A DNA stretch of 33,303 nucleotides from an uncultured Collinsella sp. GTDB taxonomy: Bacteria > Actinomycetota > Coriobacteriia > Coriobacteriales > Coriobacteriaceae. A model generated the notes under the pieces. It was not told the origin of the DNA. It ran no database searches and saw only the letters and a list, made by a program, of their open reading frames with translations. A program made the position numbers and the translations under genes. This document shows, in pieces, positions 21,519-31,630 of this stretch; the stretch's first letter is position 1, and each line of letters opens with the position of its first letter. The stretch is from assembly GCA_959027945.1 (NCBI GenBank), contig CAUFRO010000024.1, positions 1-33,303 on the forward strand. Reading direction: 5' to 3'.

Positions 21519-23116
21519 TGTCCGAAACCCTCAATGCCCAGGATATCGCCAAGAAACTGCAGGAGCAGCTCACGAGCCTCTCCGCGACGGTCGATACGCA
21601 TGAGGTTTCAACGGTCGACGAGGTAGGCGACGGCATCGCGCGTGTCTCCGGCCTCAAGAGCGCCATGGCAGGCGAGCTTCTGGAGTTCAAGAGCTCCGAT
21701 ACCGGTGAGACCGTCTTCGGCCTTGCCCAGAACCTTGACCGTGACGAGGTCGGCGCCGTTCTGTTCGGTGCCGTCGACTCCATCAAGGAAGGCGACGAGT
21801 GCCGCACCACTGGCCGCATTATGGATATCCCCGTGAGCCGTGCCATGCTCGGCCGCGTCGTCAATCCGCTCGGCCAGCCCATCGACGGTCTGGGTGACAT
21901 CGTCGCCACGCATCGTCGCCCCATCGAGTTCAAGGCCCCCGGTGTCATCGACCGTACCCCGGTGTGCGAGCCGGTTCAGACCGGCCTGTTGGCCATCGAC
22001 TCCATGGTGCCTATCGGCCGTGGTCAGCGTGAGCTCATCATCGGCGACCGTAAGACCGGTAAGACCGCCATCGCCATCGACGCTATCCTCAATCAGCGCG
22101 GCAAGGGCATGGTCTGCATCTATGTCGCCATCGGCCAGAAGGCCTCCACGGTTGCCAACATCCGCGAGACCCTCGCTCAGCACGGTGCGCTCGACTACAC
22201 CATCATCGTTTCGGCCACCGCTGCCGATTCCGCCCCTATGCAGTACATCGCGCCTATGGCCGGTGCCGCTATCGGCGAGTTCTTTATGTACAACGGCGAG
22301 GACGGCAAGCCTGCCAGCGAGACCAACCCCGGCGGTCACGTGCTCGTCATCTACGACGACCTGTCCAAGCAGGCCGTGGCCTACCGTCAGATGTCGCTGA
22401 CGCTGCATCGTCCGCCCGGACGCGAGGCCTATCCTGGCGACATCTTCTACCTGCACTCTCGTCTGCTCGAGCGTGCCGTCAAGATGTCCAAGAAGAACGG
22501 TTACGGCTCCATGACGGCTCTGCCGATCATCGAGACCCAGGACGGCGACGTCTCGGCCTACATTCCGACCAACGTTATTTCCATTACCGATGGTCAGATC
22601 TACCTGCAGTCCGAGCTCTTCTTCCAGGGTCAGCGCCCGGCAGTCGACGTGGGTATCTCCGTGTCCCGCGTCGGTGGCGATGCACAGACCAAGGCCATGA
22701 AGCAGGTCGCCGGCAACCTCCGTCTGGACCTTGCTTCGTACCAGGAGCTCGCCGGCTTTACGCAGTTCGGCTCCGACCTCGACGAGGCCACGCAAAAGCA
22801 GCTTACCCACGGCGCTCGCATGACCGAGCTCCTGAAGCAGCCGCGTTATAAACCGTTTGAGGTTGGCGAGCAGATCGTTACGCTGTTTGCTGGCAACGAG
22901 GGCTTCCTGGATGACCTGGAGATCGCCGACGTGCTGCCTTTCCGTGCCGAGCTTATCGAGTATATGGACAATGGCTTTGGCTCGCTGCTCGACAAGGTTC
23001 GCGCCAAGAAGATCGACGACGACACCAAGGCCGAGCTCTTGCGTGTCATTGGTGACTTCAAGCAGCAGTTCATGGCCAAACACCATGCCGACACGACTGG
23101 ATCAGAGGAGAACTAA
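21518..23116 (+). CDS. atpA: ATP synthase F1 subunit alpha
   Basis: Alpha forms the non-catalytic nucleotide sites of the F1 hexamer. The P-loop is GDRKTGKT at residues 176-183; Lys replaces the Gln of the common GDRQTGKT, which I recall as usual in actinobacteria. Other signatures are AIDSMVPIGRGQRELIIGD, the PGREAYPGDIFYLHSRLLER segment and the arginine finger region ISVSRVGGDAQ. The length is 532 residues, slightly long through the acidic C-terminal tail. ATG 21518 overlaps the atpH stop (TAATG) with ggaggtg upstream. atpG follows after 5 bases. Confidence 0.98.
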   Translation: MSETLNAQDIAKKLQEQLTSLSATVDTHEVSTVDEVGDGIARVSGLKSAMAGELLEFKSSDTGETVFGLAQNLDRDEVGAVLFGAVDSIKEGDECRTTGRIMDIPVSRAMLGRVVNPLGQPIDGLGDIVATHRRPIEFKAPGVIDRTPVCEPVQTGLLAIDSMVPIGRGQRELIIGDRKTGKTAIAIDAILNQRGKGMVCIYVAIGQKASTVANIRETLAQHGALDYTIIVSATAADSAPMQYIAPMAGAAIGEFFMYNGEDGKPASETNPGGHVLVIYDDLSKQAVAYRQMSLTLHRPPGREAYPGDIFYLHSRLLERAVKMSKKNGYGSMTALPIIETQDGDVSAYIPTNVISITDGQIYLQSELFFQGQRPAVDVGISVSRVGGDAQTKAMKQVAGNLRLDLASYQELAGFTQFGSDLDEATQKQLTHGARMTELLKQPRYKPFEVGEQIVTLFAGNEGFLDDLEIADVLPFRAELIEYMDNGFGSLLDKVRAKKIDDDTKAELLRVIGDFKQQFMAKHHADTTGSEEN

Positions 23117-23121
23117 GCCCT

Positions 23122-24029
23122 ATGGCCAACCTTCGCGACATTAAGAAGCGAATCTCCTCGGTTACCACGACCAAGCAGATCACGCGCACGATGGAGATGG
23201 TCTCTACGGCCAAGATCCGTCGTGCCCTCGATCGCTCCAAGCAGGCCGAGCCCTATAAGGAGGCGCTGACCGACGTCATGCTGACGGTTGCCGGCGACGC
23301 CTCCTGCTCGGGCACCGATCCCATGCTGCAGAAGCATGAGAGCGTCAAGCATGGCCTGATTGTCGTCATTGCTTCGGACCGCGGCCTTGCCGGCGGTTTC
23401 AATACGACGGTGGAGCGCACGGCCGAAAAGCTCGCCGCTTCTTGGGCGAACGATGGCATCGAGTGCGAGATCATCGCGTGTGGGCGTAAGCCGGCCACGT
23501 ATTTCCGTGACCGCGCAAATGTCATCATGCATTTTGAGGGCAATTCCTCCGAGCCCGATTTCAATCAGGCTCGCATGATCTCCTCTCATATCTGCGATGC
23601 GTATCGTGCCGGTGAGCTTGACCGTGTCGAGCTTGTCTACCACCACGCCAAGAACCGCGTGGATCAGGAACTTCGCGTCGAGCACTTGCTGCCGCTCGAT
23701 CCCGAGATGATCGCTATGGCCCACGGTCCGCGTAAGAACGAGACCGACGCCCCTAAGCGCATCTCGTCCACGTTCGAGTTCGTGCCCTCTCCCGAGCATG
23801 TTCTCGGCAAGCTTGTACCGTCTTATATCCTGACGGTCATCTACCAGGCCCTGATCGATTCGGCGGCCGCCGAGCAGGGTGCGCGCCGCAAGGCCATGCA
23901 CTCCGCGACGGAAAACGCCACCGCGATCATCTCGACCCTTACCCGCACGTATAGTCGCGTGCGCCAGGCTTCGATCACGACCGAGATCAACGAGATCGTC
24001 GGCGGAGCCTCAGCATTGGAGGAACAGTA

Positions 24030-24030
<1 letters not shown>
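23122..24030 (+). CDS. atpG: ATP synthase F1 subunit gamma
   Basis: Gamma is the central rotor shaft coupling the c-ring to catalysis. The N-terminal helix (ANLRDIKKRISSVTTTKQIT then RTMEMVSTAKI) and the C-terminal helix (ENATAIISTLTRTYSRVRQA then ITTEINEIVGGA) are the paired coiled coil that enters the F1 cavity. The middle part has the Rossmann-like domain with ASDRGLAGGFNT. The length of 302 residues is near normal. A gaggag site precedes ATG 23122, and the TAA overlaps the atpD ATG (TAATG). Confidence 0.97.
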
Positions 24031-25484
<1,454 letters not shown>

Positions 25485-25487
25485 GTT

Positions 25488-25880
25488 ATGCGTATCCGCA
25501 TCGTGTGCCCCGTGAGCTGCGCCTATGAGGGCGACGCTGCGTTTGTGTCGATTCCGTCCACGGATGGCGAGTTTGGCGTTCTGCCTGCTCACTCCAGCGA
25601 GATCTGCACGATCGACCGCGGTTACGTTCGCGTTTCCGATAAGGCCATGGGCACTGTCGACCACACGTTTGCCGTGGCCGGCGGCTATGCCCAGGTTGCG
25701 GACGATGTCGTGACCGTTCTCGCCGAGCGCGCTTGCGATTTGGCGACCGTCGATGCCGACAAGCTTAAAGCTGATATTCAAGGTTTTGAAGAGAAGCTGG
25801 GTAATTTGTCGGAGGATGATGCACGCCGCGCCTACCTCTATAATGAAATCGCATGGTGTAAGCTCAAGCTTGCCCAATAG
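25488..25880 (+). CDS. atpC: ATP synthase F1 subunit epsilon
   Basis: Epsilon binds gamma and the c-ring and can inhibit ATP hydrolysis. The 130-residue protein has the N-terminal beta-sandwich (SIPSTDGEFGVLPAHS is the family signature) and a two-helix C-terminal part (about 85-130, ADKLKADIQGFEEKLGNLSE and onward). It starts 3 bases after atpD, with gggggag upstream. It ends the operon; a strong terminator follows after 37 bases. Confidence 0.96.
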   Translation: MRIRIVCPVSCAYEGDAAFVSIPSTDGEFGVLPAHSSEICTIDRGYVRVSDKAMGTVDHTFAVAGGYAQVADDVVTVLAERACDLATVDADKLKADIQGFEEKLGNLSEDDARRAYLYNEIAWCKLKLAQ

Positions 25881-25917
25881 TCAAACGATTTAGCGTTCGA
25901 CCATTTGCGAACACATC

Positions 25918-25955
25918 ATGCCCGGGATGGCCCAGCCATCCCGGGCATGCTTTTT
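25918..25955 (+). terminator. Rho-independent terminator of the atp operon
   Basis: A perfect 14-bp stem (atgcccgggatggc, 25918-25931, with gccatcccgggcat, 25935-25948) with a 3-base loop is followed by gc and five T. It separates the atp operon from murA, whose ribosome-binding site starts 2 bases after the T-run, so some read-through or an embedded promoter must supply murA. Confidence 0.93.
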
Positions 25956-25968
25956 GAAAGGGTAGACC

Positions 25969-27252
25969 TTGGATATTATCCGCGTTGAGGGTGGCCACGC
26001 CATCGGAGGCTCCGTGCCCGTTTCGGGTGCCAAGAACTCCGCGCTCAAACTCATGGCGGCAACGCTTCTGGCGCCGGGCAAGACGACGCTGCAGAACGTG
26101 CCCGATATTTCCGATGTCCACGTGATGGGCAAGGTGCTCAAGGGTATGGGCGCCACAATCGATGTCCTTGACGAGCACACGCTCGAGATTGATACCTCTC
26201 AGGTCGATTCTTGGGAGGCCCCCTACGAGCTCGTCGCCAAGATGCGTGCTTCCACCGCCGTGATGGGACCCCTGCTGGGCCGCTTCCATCGCGCCAAGAT
26301 CGCCATGCCGGGCGGCTGCAACCTGGGTGCTCGCAAGATCGATATGCACATTCTTGGTCTCGAGGCCCTGGGCGTAGAGTTCGATACCGCCCACGGCTAC
26401 ATCAACGCTAATGCGCCCCAAGGTCTGCGCGGTACCACCGTCACGCTCGAGTTCGCCAGCGTCGGTGCGACCGAGAACCTCATCATGGCATCCGTGCGCG
26501 CGCAGGGCACCACGGTTATCGACAATGCCGCCCGCGAGCCCGAGATCGTCGATCTCGCCAACATGCTCAACGAGATGGGCGCCAAGATTGTTGGCGCCGG
26601 TACGCCTGTCGTGACCATCGAGGGTGTGGAAGAGTTGCATCCTGTTACCCATCGCGTAGTGGGCGACCGCATCGAGGCCGGTACCTTTATCGTTGCCGGT
26701 GCGTTGATGGCCGACGATCGCGGTGTCGATGTCACGGGCTTTTGCCCCATTCACTTGGGCATGGTGCTCAAGAAGATGGAGCTCATGGGTATCGACTGCG
26801 AGCGTACCGACGACGGCGTTCACGTGAATCGCGCCGAGCGCATCAAGCCGGTCGACATCCAGACGCTTCCGTTCCCCGGCTTCCCGACGGACATGCAGGC
26901 GCAGATTATGGTGCTCTCCGCCCTTGCCGACGGCAGTTCCGTTATTACCGAGAACATCTTCGAGAATCGCTTTATGTTTGCCTCTGAGCTGGTGCGCATG
27001 GGTGCCGACATTCGTATCGAGAGCCATCATGCCATGATTCATGGCGTCAAGGGTTTCTCGGGTGCACAGGTTACCTCGCCCGATCTGCGTGGCGGAGCGG
27101 CCCTCGTCGTAGCGGGCTTGATCGCCGACGGGACGACCGAGGTTTCGGCTATCCATCACATCAAGCGCGGCTACGAGCAGTTTGTCGAAAAGCTGCAGGC
27201 GCTCGGCGCGCATGTCGAGCATGCTACCGTCCCCGATCCCGTCATCTACTAA
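25969..27252 (+). CDS. murA: UDP-N-acetylglucosamine 1-carboxyvinyltransferase
   Basis: MurA transfers enolpyruvate from PEP to UDP-GlcNAc, the first committed step of peptidoglycan synthesis. The 427-residue protein has the family opening VEGGHAIGGSVPVSGAKNSA with the Lys-Asn pair that binds substrate, and the flexible-loop MPGGCNLGARKIDMHI, whose Cys117 is the residue attacked by fosfomycin. The C-terminal PDLRGGAALVVAGL segment is also typical. Translation begins at TTG 25969, chosen because aaaggg lies 6 bases upstream and the family N-terminus starts here. MurA downstream of atpC is a conserved order in Gram-positive bacteria. Confidence 0.97.
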   Translation: MDIIRVEGGHAIGGSVPVSGAKNSALKLMAATLLAPGKTTLQNVPDISDVHVMGKVLKGMGATIDVLDEHTLEIDTSQVDSWEAPYELVAKMRASTAVMGPLLGRFHRAKIAMPGGCNLGARKIDMHILGLEALGVEFDTAHGYINANAPQGLRGTTVTLEFASVGATENLIMASVRAQGTTVIDNAAREPEIVDLANMLNEMGAKIVGAGTPVVTIEGVEELHPVTHRVVGDRIEAGTFIVAGALMADDRGVDVTGFCPIHLGMVLKKMELMGIDCERTDDGVHVNRAERIKPVDIQTLPFPGFPTDMQAQIMVLSALADGSSVITENIFENRFMFASELVRMGADIRIESHHAMIHGVKGFSGAQVTSPDLRGGAALVVAGLIADGTTEVSAIHHIKRGYEQFVEKLQALGAHVEHATVPDPVIY

Positions 27253-27264
27253 TACAGGTTGCCT

Positions 27265-28500
27265 ATGTTTAATAAAAAGCCCCTCGCGGATACCACCGCC
27301 CGAAGACCCTCAACTGGTGCGCAGGCCAAGATCTACAGTCGCGATAACGTGGCTCGCTATTCCGAGCGCGCTCGTCAACGTCGTCGTAGCCACACGATTC
27401 GTCACGTCGCGCTCATTGTCGTGCTTGGTGTGCTGCTGAGTGCCACTACCGCTGCCGGCCTGTGGTTTGCCACCATTATGGGCAAGCTCGGCGATTCTAA
27501 TGTCATTACCGACAATCTGCGTCGGGTTCTGGTTGACACCGATGAGGCAAAGGATCCGTTCTACGTGCTGCTTCTTGGCACCGACGGCCGTCCGGGCGAG
27601 GATACGTATCGTGCCGACTCGATTATCCTGGCACGCATCGACCCCACGCAAAAGCAGGCGACGCTCATTTCCGTTCCGCGCGACACCAAGGTCGAGTACA
27701 AGGGCGAGACCATGAAGATCAACGCCTGCCATACCGTTGGCGGCGCCGAGGCCATGGTCGAGGCGGTCAACGAGCTGTGCGGTGTTCAAATTTCCCACTA
27801 TGCCGAGGTCAGCTTCGACGGTATGCAGGCGCTGATTGATTCGGTTGGCGGTATCGACATTAACGCAACCGATGATGTTGACGACCCCGAGCACCTGGAT
27901 ATTAAGATTACCGCTGGCCAGCAGCATATGGACGGTGCCACCGCCCTTACCTATGCCCGCTGCCGCTACACCTATGCCGACGGCGATTACACGCGCATGC
28001 GCCACCAGCGTCAGGTGCTTGGCGCCCTTGCCAACCAGATTCTCAATAACTTCGATGCCACGAAGATTTTTGGCCTGGTTAATTCGCTGTCCGATATGCT
28101 CGTGACCGATATGAGCGTTCAGGATATCGTGGCTACGGTCAACGCCATGCGCGGTATGGATGTCGACGGTATCTACTCGGCCAACCTGCCCTCGTACGCC
28201 GACGACAGCACCATGATCGACGGTGTGAGCTACGTCTTTGTCTACGAGGACGAGCTCAAGGAAATGATGGAGCGCGTCGATGCCGGCAAGGATCCCAAGG
28301 GTCCCAACACCATGGGTCTTTCCGACGGTTCCAGTTCTACGATCGGCGACCTGAACAACAACACGTCTGACGACTACGCAAACGGTACCGCAACTTCATC
28401 GGTCAGCTCTGACGATTCCGATGACTCAAGCGATTCGAGCGATTCGGACTACTACGAAGAGCCCACCGGCGACGGCAACGGCTACGAAGCCAACTACTAG
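27265..28500 (+). CDS. LCP-family (LytR-CpsA-Psr) wall glycopolymer ligase
   Basis: LCP enzymes attach teichoic acids, arabinogalactan-like or capsule polymers to peptidoglycan, outside the membrane. The protein (411 aa) has a basic cytoplasmic N-terminus (RARQRRRSHTIRH), one membrane segment (about 47-70), then the LCP domain: LLLGTDGRPGEDTYRADSII, LISVPRDTKVE, KINACHTVGGAEA, the DSVGGIDI segment and ALTYARCRYTYADGDYTRM, with the Asp and Arg residues that bind the polyprenyl pyrophosphate. The last 50 residues are a Ser/Asp-rich tail (SSDDSDDSSDSSDSD), probably disordered. ATG 27265 is chosen because cagg lies 6 bases upstream; TTG 27259 would have no spacer. It starts 12 bases after murA, so the two are likely cotranscribed. 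Confidence 0.92.
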   Translation: MFNKKPLADTTARRPSTGAQAKIYSRDNVARYSERARQRRRSHTIRHVALIVVLGVLLSATTAAGLWFATIMGKLGDSNVITDNLRRVLVDTDEAKDPFYVLLLGTDGRPGEDTYRADSIILARIDPTQKQATLISVPRDTKVEYKGETMKINACHTVGGAEAMVEAVNELCGVQISHYAEVSFDGMQALIDSVGGIDINATDDVDDPEHLDIKITAGQQHMDGATALTYARCRYTYADGDYTRMRHQRQVLGALANQILNNFDATKIFGLVNSLSDMLVTDMSVQDIVATVNAMRGMDVDGIYSANLPSYADDSTMIDGVSYVFVYEDELKEMMERVDAGKDPKGPNTMGLSDGSSSTIGDLNNNTSDDYANGTATSSVSSDDSDDSSDSSDSDYYEEPTGDGNGYEANY

Positions 28501-28501
28501 A

Positions 28502-28680
28502 GTTACGCGGTTTTACCAAACCGCGTAACCAGTTGACGCTGCAAACCCGCCAGAGCGGCAATCTGCCTTTCAACTTCGGCGGCATGATCAAAAGATCAAT
28601 GCCACCTCGTTTCAAGGCACCTTGCTCGCTCTGGCGGGTTTTCGCTGTCGGTGCCAAAACATCGGCGTAACACTTGGCAC
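28502..28680 (+). ncRNA. Structured intergenic element, copy B (covaries with copy A at 12918)
   Basis: It starts 2 bases after the LCP gene stop. P1 is a perfect 12-bp hairpin with loop TACC (28502-28529). P2 pairs 28543-28561 with 28622-28641, with one bulged A on the 3' side as in copy A. P2b pairs tgcctt (28564-28569) with aaggca (28614-28619). P3 pairs ggcggcat plus gatc (28578-28589) with gatc, a bulged A and atgccacc (28594-28606), with one mismatch. P4 pairs gtgccaa (28651-28657) with ttggcac (28674-28680). The joining sequences ccag..gacgctgc, ttcaacttc, tcgtttca, cacctt and cgctgtc are shared with copy A, while the helices differ and still pair. Confidence 0.65.
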
Positions 28681-28684
28681 ATGG

Positions 28685-28713
28685 GTAGTCATTGGGGACG
28701 TTCTTAAACGACT
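28685..28713 (+). repeat. REP-like unit (GTAG plus hairpin), copy B
   Basis: GTAG (28685-28688) and arms agtcatt (28687-28693) and aacgact (28707-28713) enclose ggggacgttctta. It differs from copy A at 13127-13155 by one base in the arm. In both places it follows the structured element directly. Confidence 0.6.
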
Positions 28714-28736
28714 GGTCAAAGGGGGCACTCTTGATG

Positions 28737-28770
28737 CACTTGGCACTTGGGGACGTTCCTTTTGTACCGG
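28737..28770 (+). repeat. Second, divergent REP-like unit
   Basis: The sequence cacttggcac (28737-28746) repeats 28671-28680 and again leads into a GGGGACGTTC core (ttggggacgttcctttt). It lacks the GTAG foot. Between this unit and the pepT terminator (28771-28830) I see nothing recognisable. Confidence 0.45.
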
Positions 28771-28830
28771 CAGTTTGGGACACTCCTTGCTTCAAGAGGC
28801 TGGCGTGCGTCAACCTATTCTCGTTGCAGT

Positions 28831-28866
28831 AAAAAAACCGCCCCGTTCTTGGTTGAGGACGGGGCG
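28831..28866 (-). terminator. Rho-independent terminator of pepT (minus strand)
   Basis: On the minus strand, cgccccgt (complement of 28859-28866) pairs with acggggcg (complement of 28839-28846) and is followed by a run of seven T (complement of 28831-28837). It ends 29 bases after the pepT stop. Confidence 0.88.
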
Positions 28867-28895
28867 ATTCGTCTTTTGGACTTGTGCAGCCAGGC

Positions 28896-30143
28896 TTATG
28901 CAAAGCGGGCGACGAGCTCCTGGAGCACGTCGGTCATCTTGACGAGCGAACTGACCGGGACGAACTCGTTGACGCCGTGGTAGCAATAGCCGCCGGTGGA
29001 AAGGTTGGGGCAGGGCAGACCGCGGAACGACAGCTGAGCGCCGTCGGTGCCGCCACGAATCGGCAGCACTTGGGGCTCAACGCCGCAGGCAAGATAGGCT
29101 TCCTTGGCAACATCAATAAGCTCGGGATAGCCACGAACGATCTCGGCCATATTTCGATACTGCTGCTTAATCTCGACCGTCACGCGCTCCTCACCTAGAC
29201 GCTGGTTGAGCATCGAGGCGGCGGCATCAATAAGGTCGAGTTTCTGCTGGAACTTGGCGGCGTCATGGTCGCGGACGATATAGCGCGCTGTGGCGTGATC
29301 GACGGTCGCAGATACACCCTCAAGGTGATAAAAGCCCTCGTAGCCTTCCGTATACTCCGGTCGCTGCACGTAGGGGAGCAACGCGTTGAAGTCGCAGAAC
29401 AGATTGCCTGCGTTGACCATACGGCCCTTAGCGTCGCCCGGGTGGATGGACTGGCCCTCAAAGCGGACGGTCGCCTCGGCGGCGTTAAAGCACTCCCACT
29501 CCAGTTCGCCGATGGGGCCGCCGTCGACCGTGTAGGCGTACTTGCAGCCAAAGGTATCGATATCCAACAGCTCGGCTCCGTGGCCGATCTCCTCGTCAGG
29601 GCAGAAGCAAATGCCGAGTGCGGGATGGGGCAGAGAAGGGTCCTGAGCGATACGCGCGACAAGCGACATGATCTCGGCGACGCCTGCCTTGTCGTCTGCG
29701 CCCAGCAGCGTGGTGCCGTCGCTGCAGACCAGGTCCTCACCCGCGAGGTCATTCAGGGCGGGAAGCTTGGCGGTACTCATGGCAACGGGTTTACCGTCAA
29801 CCGTGCCGCAGACCAGGTCGCCGCCTTCGTAGTGCACGATGTGCGGCTTCACGCCGGCGCCCGGTGCAACTTCGGTGGTGTCGAGATGGGCGATCAGGCC
29901 CAGGGCGGGCTTGTCCTCAGCGCCCGCACTTGCGGGGATATGCGCGCAGACATAGGCGTGCTCGGTCACGTGGGCATCTTCCGCACCAAGCTCGCGCAGC
30001 TCTTCAGCCAGCACGTTGGCAAGGTCAAACTGAACGGCGCTCGAGGGTACCTGGTCGCAGTTTGCATCCTCGGACTGCGTGTTGATCTGGACGTAGCGCA
30101 AAAAGCGTTCGAGGACATCGGGGCTCGTGGTGGTGTTTTCCAT
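28896..30143 (-). CDS. pepT: Peptidase T (tripeptide aminopeptidase)
   Basis: PepT is a cytoplasmic di-zinc M20B enzyme that removes the N-terminal residue from tripeptides. The 415-residue length is normal. Ligands are visible in order: H86 and D88 in LIAHLDTTEV, D150 in LLGADDKAG, the E184-E185 pair in CPDEEIGHG, D206 in YTVDGGPIGELEWE, and a His near the end in YCYHGVNEF. The segment IRGGTDGAQLSFRGLPCPNL is characteristic of PepT. The start is set at 30143 because ggag lies 8 bases upstream on the minus strand; an in-frame extension to 30239 would run over the operator and the divergent promoter. It has its own terminator and is divergent from the DtxR-type regulator gene. Confidence 0.95.
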   Translation of the reverse strand: MENTTTSPDVLERFLRYVQINTQSEDANCDQVPSSAVQFDLANVLAEELRELGAEDAHVTEHAYVCAHIPASAGAEDKPALGLIAHLDTTEVAPGAGVKPHIVHYEGGDLVCGTVDGKPVAMSTAKLPALNDLAGEDLVCSDGTTLLGADDKAGVAEIMSLVARIAQDPSLPHPALGICFCPDEEIGHGAELLDIDTFGCKYAYTVDGGPIGELEWECFNAAEATVRFEGQSIHPGDAKGRMVNAGNLFCDFNALLPYVQRPEYTEGYEGFYHLEGVSATVDHATARYIVRDHDAAKFQQKLDLIDAAASMLNQRLGEERVTVEIKQQYRNMAEIVRGYPELIDVAKEAYLACGVEPQVLPIRGGTDGAQLSFRGLPCPNLSTGGYCYHGVNEFVPVSSLVKMTDVLQELVARFA

Positions 30144-30191
30144 AAAGACCGCTCCAATCTTGGTCGTCGTGTGCAACAAGAACTCTAGCAC

Positions 30192-30232
30192 GGTATGCCA
30201 CGGCATACCACGACGCTTGGATGGGGTAGAAT
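30192..30232. promoter_or_regulatory. Palindromic operator and promoter between pepT and the DtxR-type regulator
   Basis: The 18-bp sequence ggtatgccacggcatacc (30192-30209) is a perfect inverted repeat with 8-bp arms. A -10-like TAGAAT (30227-30232) toward the regulator lies 17 bp after it, so the palindrome covers the -35 region. A minus-strand -10-like TAGAGT (30182-30187) lies on the pepT side. This suits a site through which the regulator controls itself, and perhaps pepT. Confidence 0.6.
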
Positions 30233-30263
30233 CAGCCATTGAATGCAGAAGGGACGGAAGATC

Positions 30264-30686
30264 ATGGATACGACAAATAGCTCGCGCGAACTACATCTGA
30301 CGGTGGCGAACGAAGACTACTTGGAGTGCATGGTTCGCATTGAAAGCGAAGAGGGGGAAACCAACGGCGTGCGATCGGTCGACATCGCGCAGCGTCTTGG
30401 CGTCTCCAAGGCATCGGTCAATAAAGCGGTTTCGGCGCTCAAGGCATCCGAACTTGTCGAGCAATCGCACTACGGCAAGGTAGTCCTGACCGATCGCGGC
30501 CGCGAGGTTGGTACGGCTATCTGGTACCGTCATCGCCTCATCCGCACGTTTTTGGTTCAGGAGCTCGGTGTCGAATTTGAGCGAGCCGATTCCGAGGCCT
30601 GCATGATGGAGCATGCGCTTTCCGAGGACACGATGAACCGCTGGCTCGCCTATCTCGAAAAGCAGGGAATCAGCGTCGAGGAATAG
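30264..30686 (+). CDS. DtxR/MntR-family metal-dependent transcriptional regulator
   Basis: Members of this family bind Fe(II) or Mn(II) and then repress metal-uptake or related genes. The 140-residue protein has a winged helix-turn-helix (about 16-80: VRSVDIAQRLGVSKASVNKA, then KVVLTDRGREVG) and a dimerisation/metal-binding domain (about 85-135). Likely metal ligands are H90 in WYRHRL and E111, C113, E116 and H117 in EACMMEH, the same spacing as E-A-C-x-x-E-H in DtxR; manganese-type MntR usually lacks the Cys. It has no C-terminal SH3-like domain. ATG 30264 is preferred because ATG 30243 lies only 10 bases after the candidate -10. It is 10 bases before the methyltransferase gene, so they are probably cotranscribed. 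Confidence 0.9.
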   Translation: MDTTNSSRELHLTVANEDYLECMVRIESEEGETNGVRSVDIAQRLGVSKASVNKAVSALKASELVEQSHYGKVVLTDRGREVGTAIWYRHRLIRTFLVQELGVEFERADSEACMMEHALSEDTMNRWLAYLEKQGISVEE

Positions 30687-30696
30687 CGGGATATAT

Positions 30697-31590
30697 ATGG
30701 ATACGAGTTATTACAACCGCTTTGGTGCCGAGGAACTTACGCGCCGCTTGTCGAGCGAGACCTTGTTGGCGCAGGGTCCCATGGGCAGTGTTCTGTTGAG
30801 TGAGTACGATGCCGCCGACATTCCACCGGCGTTTTGGAATCTGGCAGAGCCGCAGACCGTTTCTCGTATCCATCGCTTGTATGTCGCCGCTGGCGCGCAG
30901 GTGCTCATTACCAACACCTTTCAGGCATCGAGCTATGCTCTCAAGCACGACCAGATTGCGCCGTCCGTGGCGGAGGTCAATCGCGGGGCCGTCGACGATG
31001 CCCGCCAGGCGCACCCTCAGCTGCTGCTGGGCTCGATGGGCCCGATCGGTATTGAGTGGTTTGCCGAGGACTCTGCCGAGTATCGTGAAATCCGAGGCAT
31101 TGCGCGCGAACAGGCGCACGCCTTGCTCAATGCCGGCGTTGACGGTCTGCTGATCGAGACGGTGACGTCTATCCGTAATTTGCAGCCCATGCTTGCCGGT
31201 GCCCGAGATGCCGCCGACGGTATGCCTGTTCTGGTGAGTTTTGTCGTTGACGATAAAGGCGACCTGTTGGGCGATGGCCTCAACATCGAGGCAGCCGTTT
31301 TGTACGCCGAAAAACACGGCGCAAACTCGATTGGTGTTAATTGCTGTTCGCTTGCGGCCGCGAACGCGGCGGTGCCCAGGATGGTTGCATCGGCGACTAC
31401 TCCCGTCACGGTGCGTCCCAACGTAGGCGATCCGGTCCAGACTCAGGATGGCCCCGTATGGCACGAGAACCCCGAAGCTTTCGCGCGCGCATGCATCGAA
31501 TGGAGGCATGCCGGTGCCGCAATGGTGGGCAGTTGCTGTGGAACCACGGCAATCACTACGGCAGCGATGGCCGAGGCGCTCGATATATAA
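30697..31590 (+). CDS. Homocysteine S-methyltransferase family protein
   Basis: The family moves a methyl group to homocysteine to make methionine, using S-methylmethionine, betaine or methylfolate-cobalamin as donor. The 297-residue protein is one (beta/alpha)8 barrel. It contains QGPMGSVLL near the N-terminus, the ITNTFQAS strand, and the zinc Cys residues C216 in GVNCC and C280-C281 in GSCCGTT. It resembles the N-terminal barrel of MetH as well as MmuM, so the donor cannot be told from sequence alone. It follows the DtxR-type regulator by 10 bases. A terminator follows 7 bases after the stop. Confidence 0.88.
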   Translation: MDTSYYNRFGAEELTRRLSSETLLAQGPMGSVLLSEYDAADIPPAFWNLAEPQTVSRIHRLYVAAGAQVLITNTFQASSYALKHDQIAPSVAEVNRGAVDDARQAHPQLLLGSMGPIGIEWFAEDSAEYREIRGIAREQAHALLNAGVDGLLIETVTSIRNLQPMLAGARDAADGMPVLVSFVVDDKGDLLGDGLNIEAAVLYAEKHGANSIGVNCCSLAAANAAVPRMVASATTPVTVRPNVGDPVQTQDGPVWHENPEAFARACIEWRHAGAAMVGSCCGTTAITTAAMAEALDI

Positions 31591-31597
31591 AGGGCAT

Positions 31598-31623
31598 AAC
31601 CGCTCCATACGGGGCGGTTTTTT
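31598..31623 (+). terminator. Rho-independent terminator after the methyltransferase gene
   Basis: aaccgctcc (31598-31606) pairs with ggggcggtt (31611-31619) with one wobble and a 4-base loop, merging into a run of six T (31618-31623). Confidence 0.9.
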
Positions 31624-31630
31624 ATTGCCT

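Noticed and set aside
21608..23086. 492-codon minus-strand frame opposite atpA
   Set aside because: Codon bias of the real atpA gene explains it; the translation has no recognisable domain.
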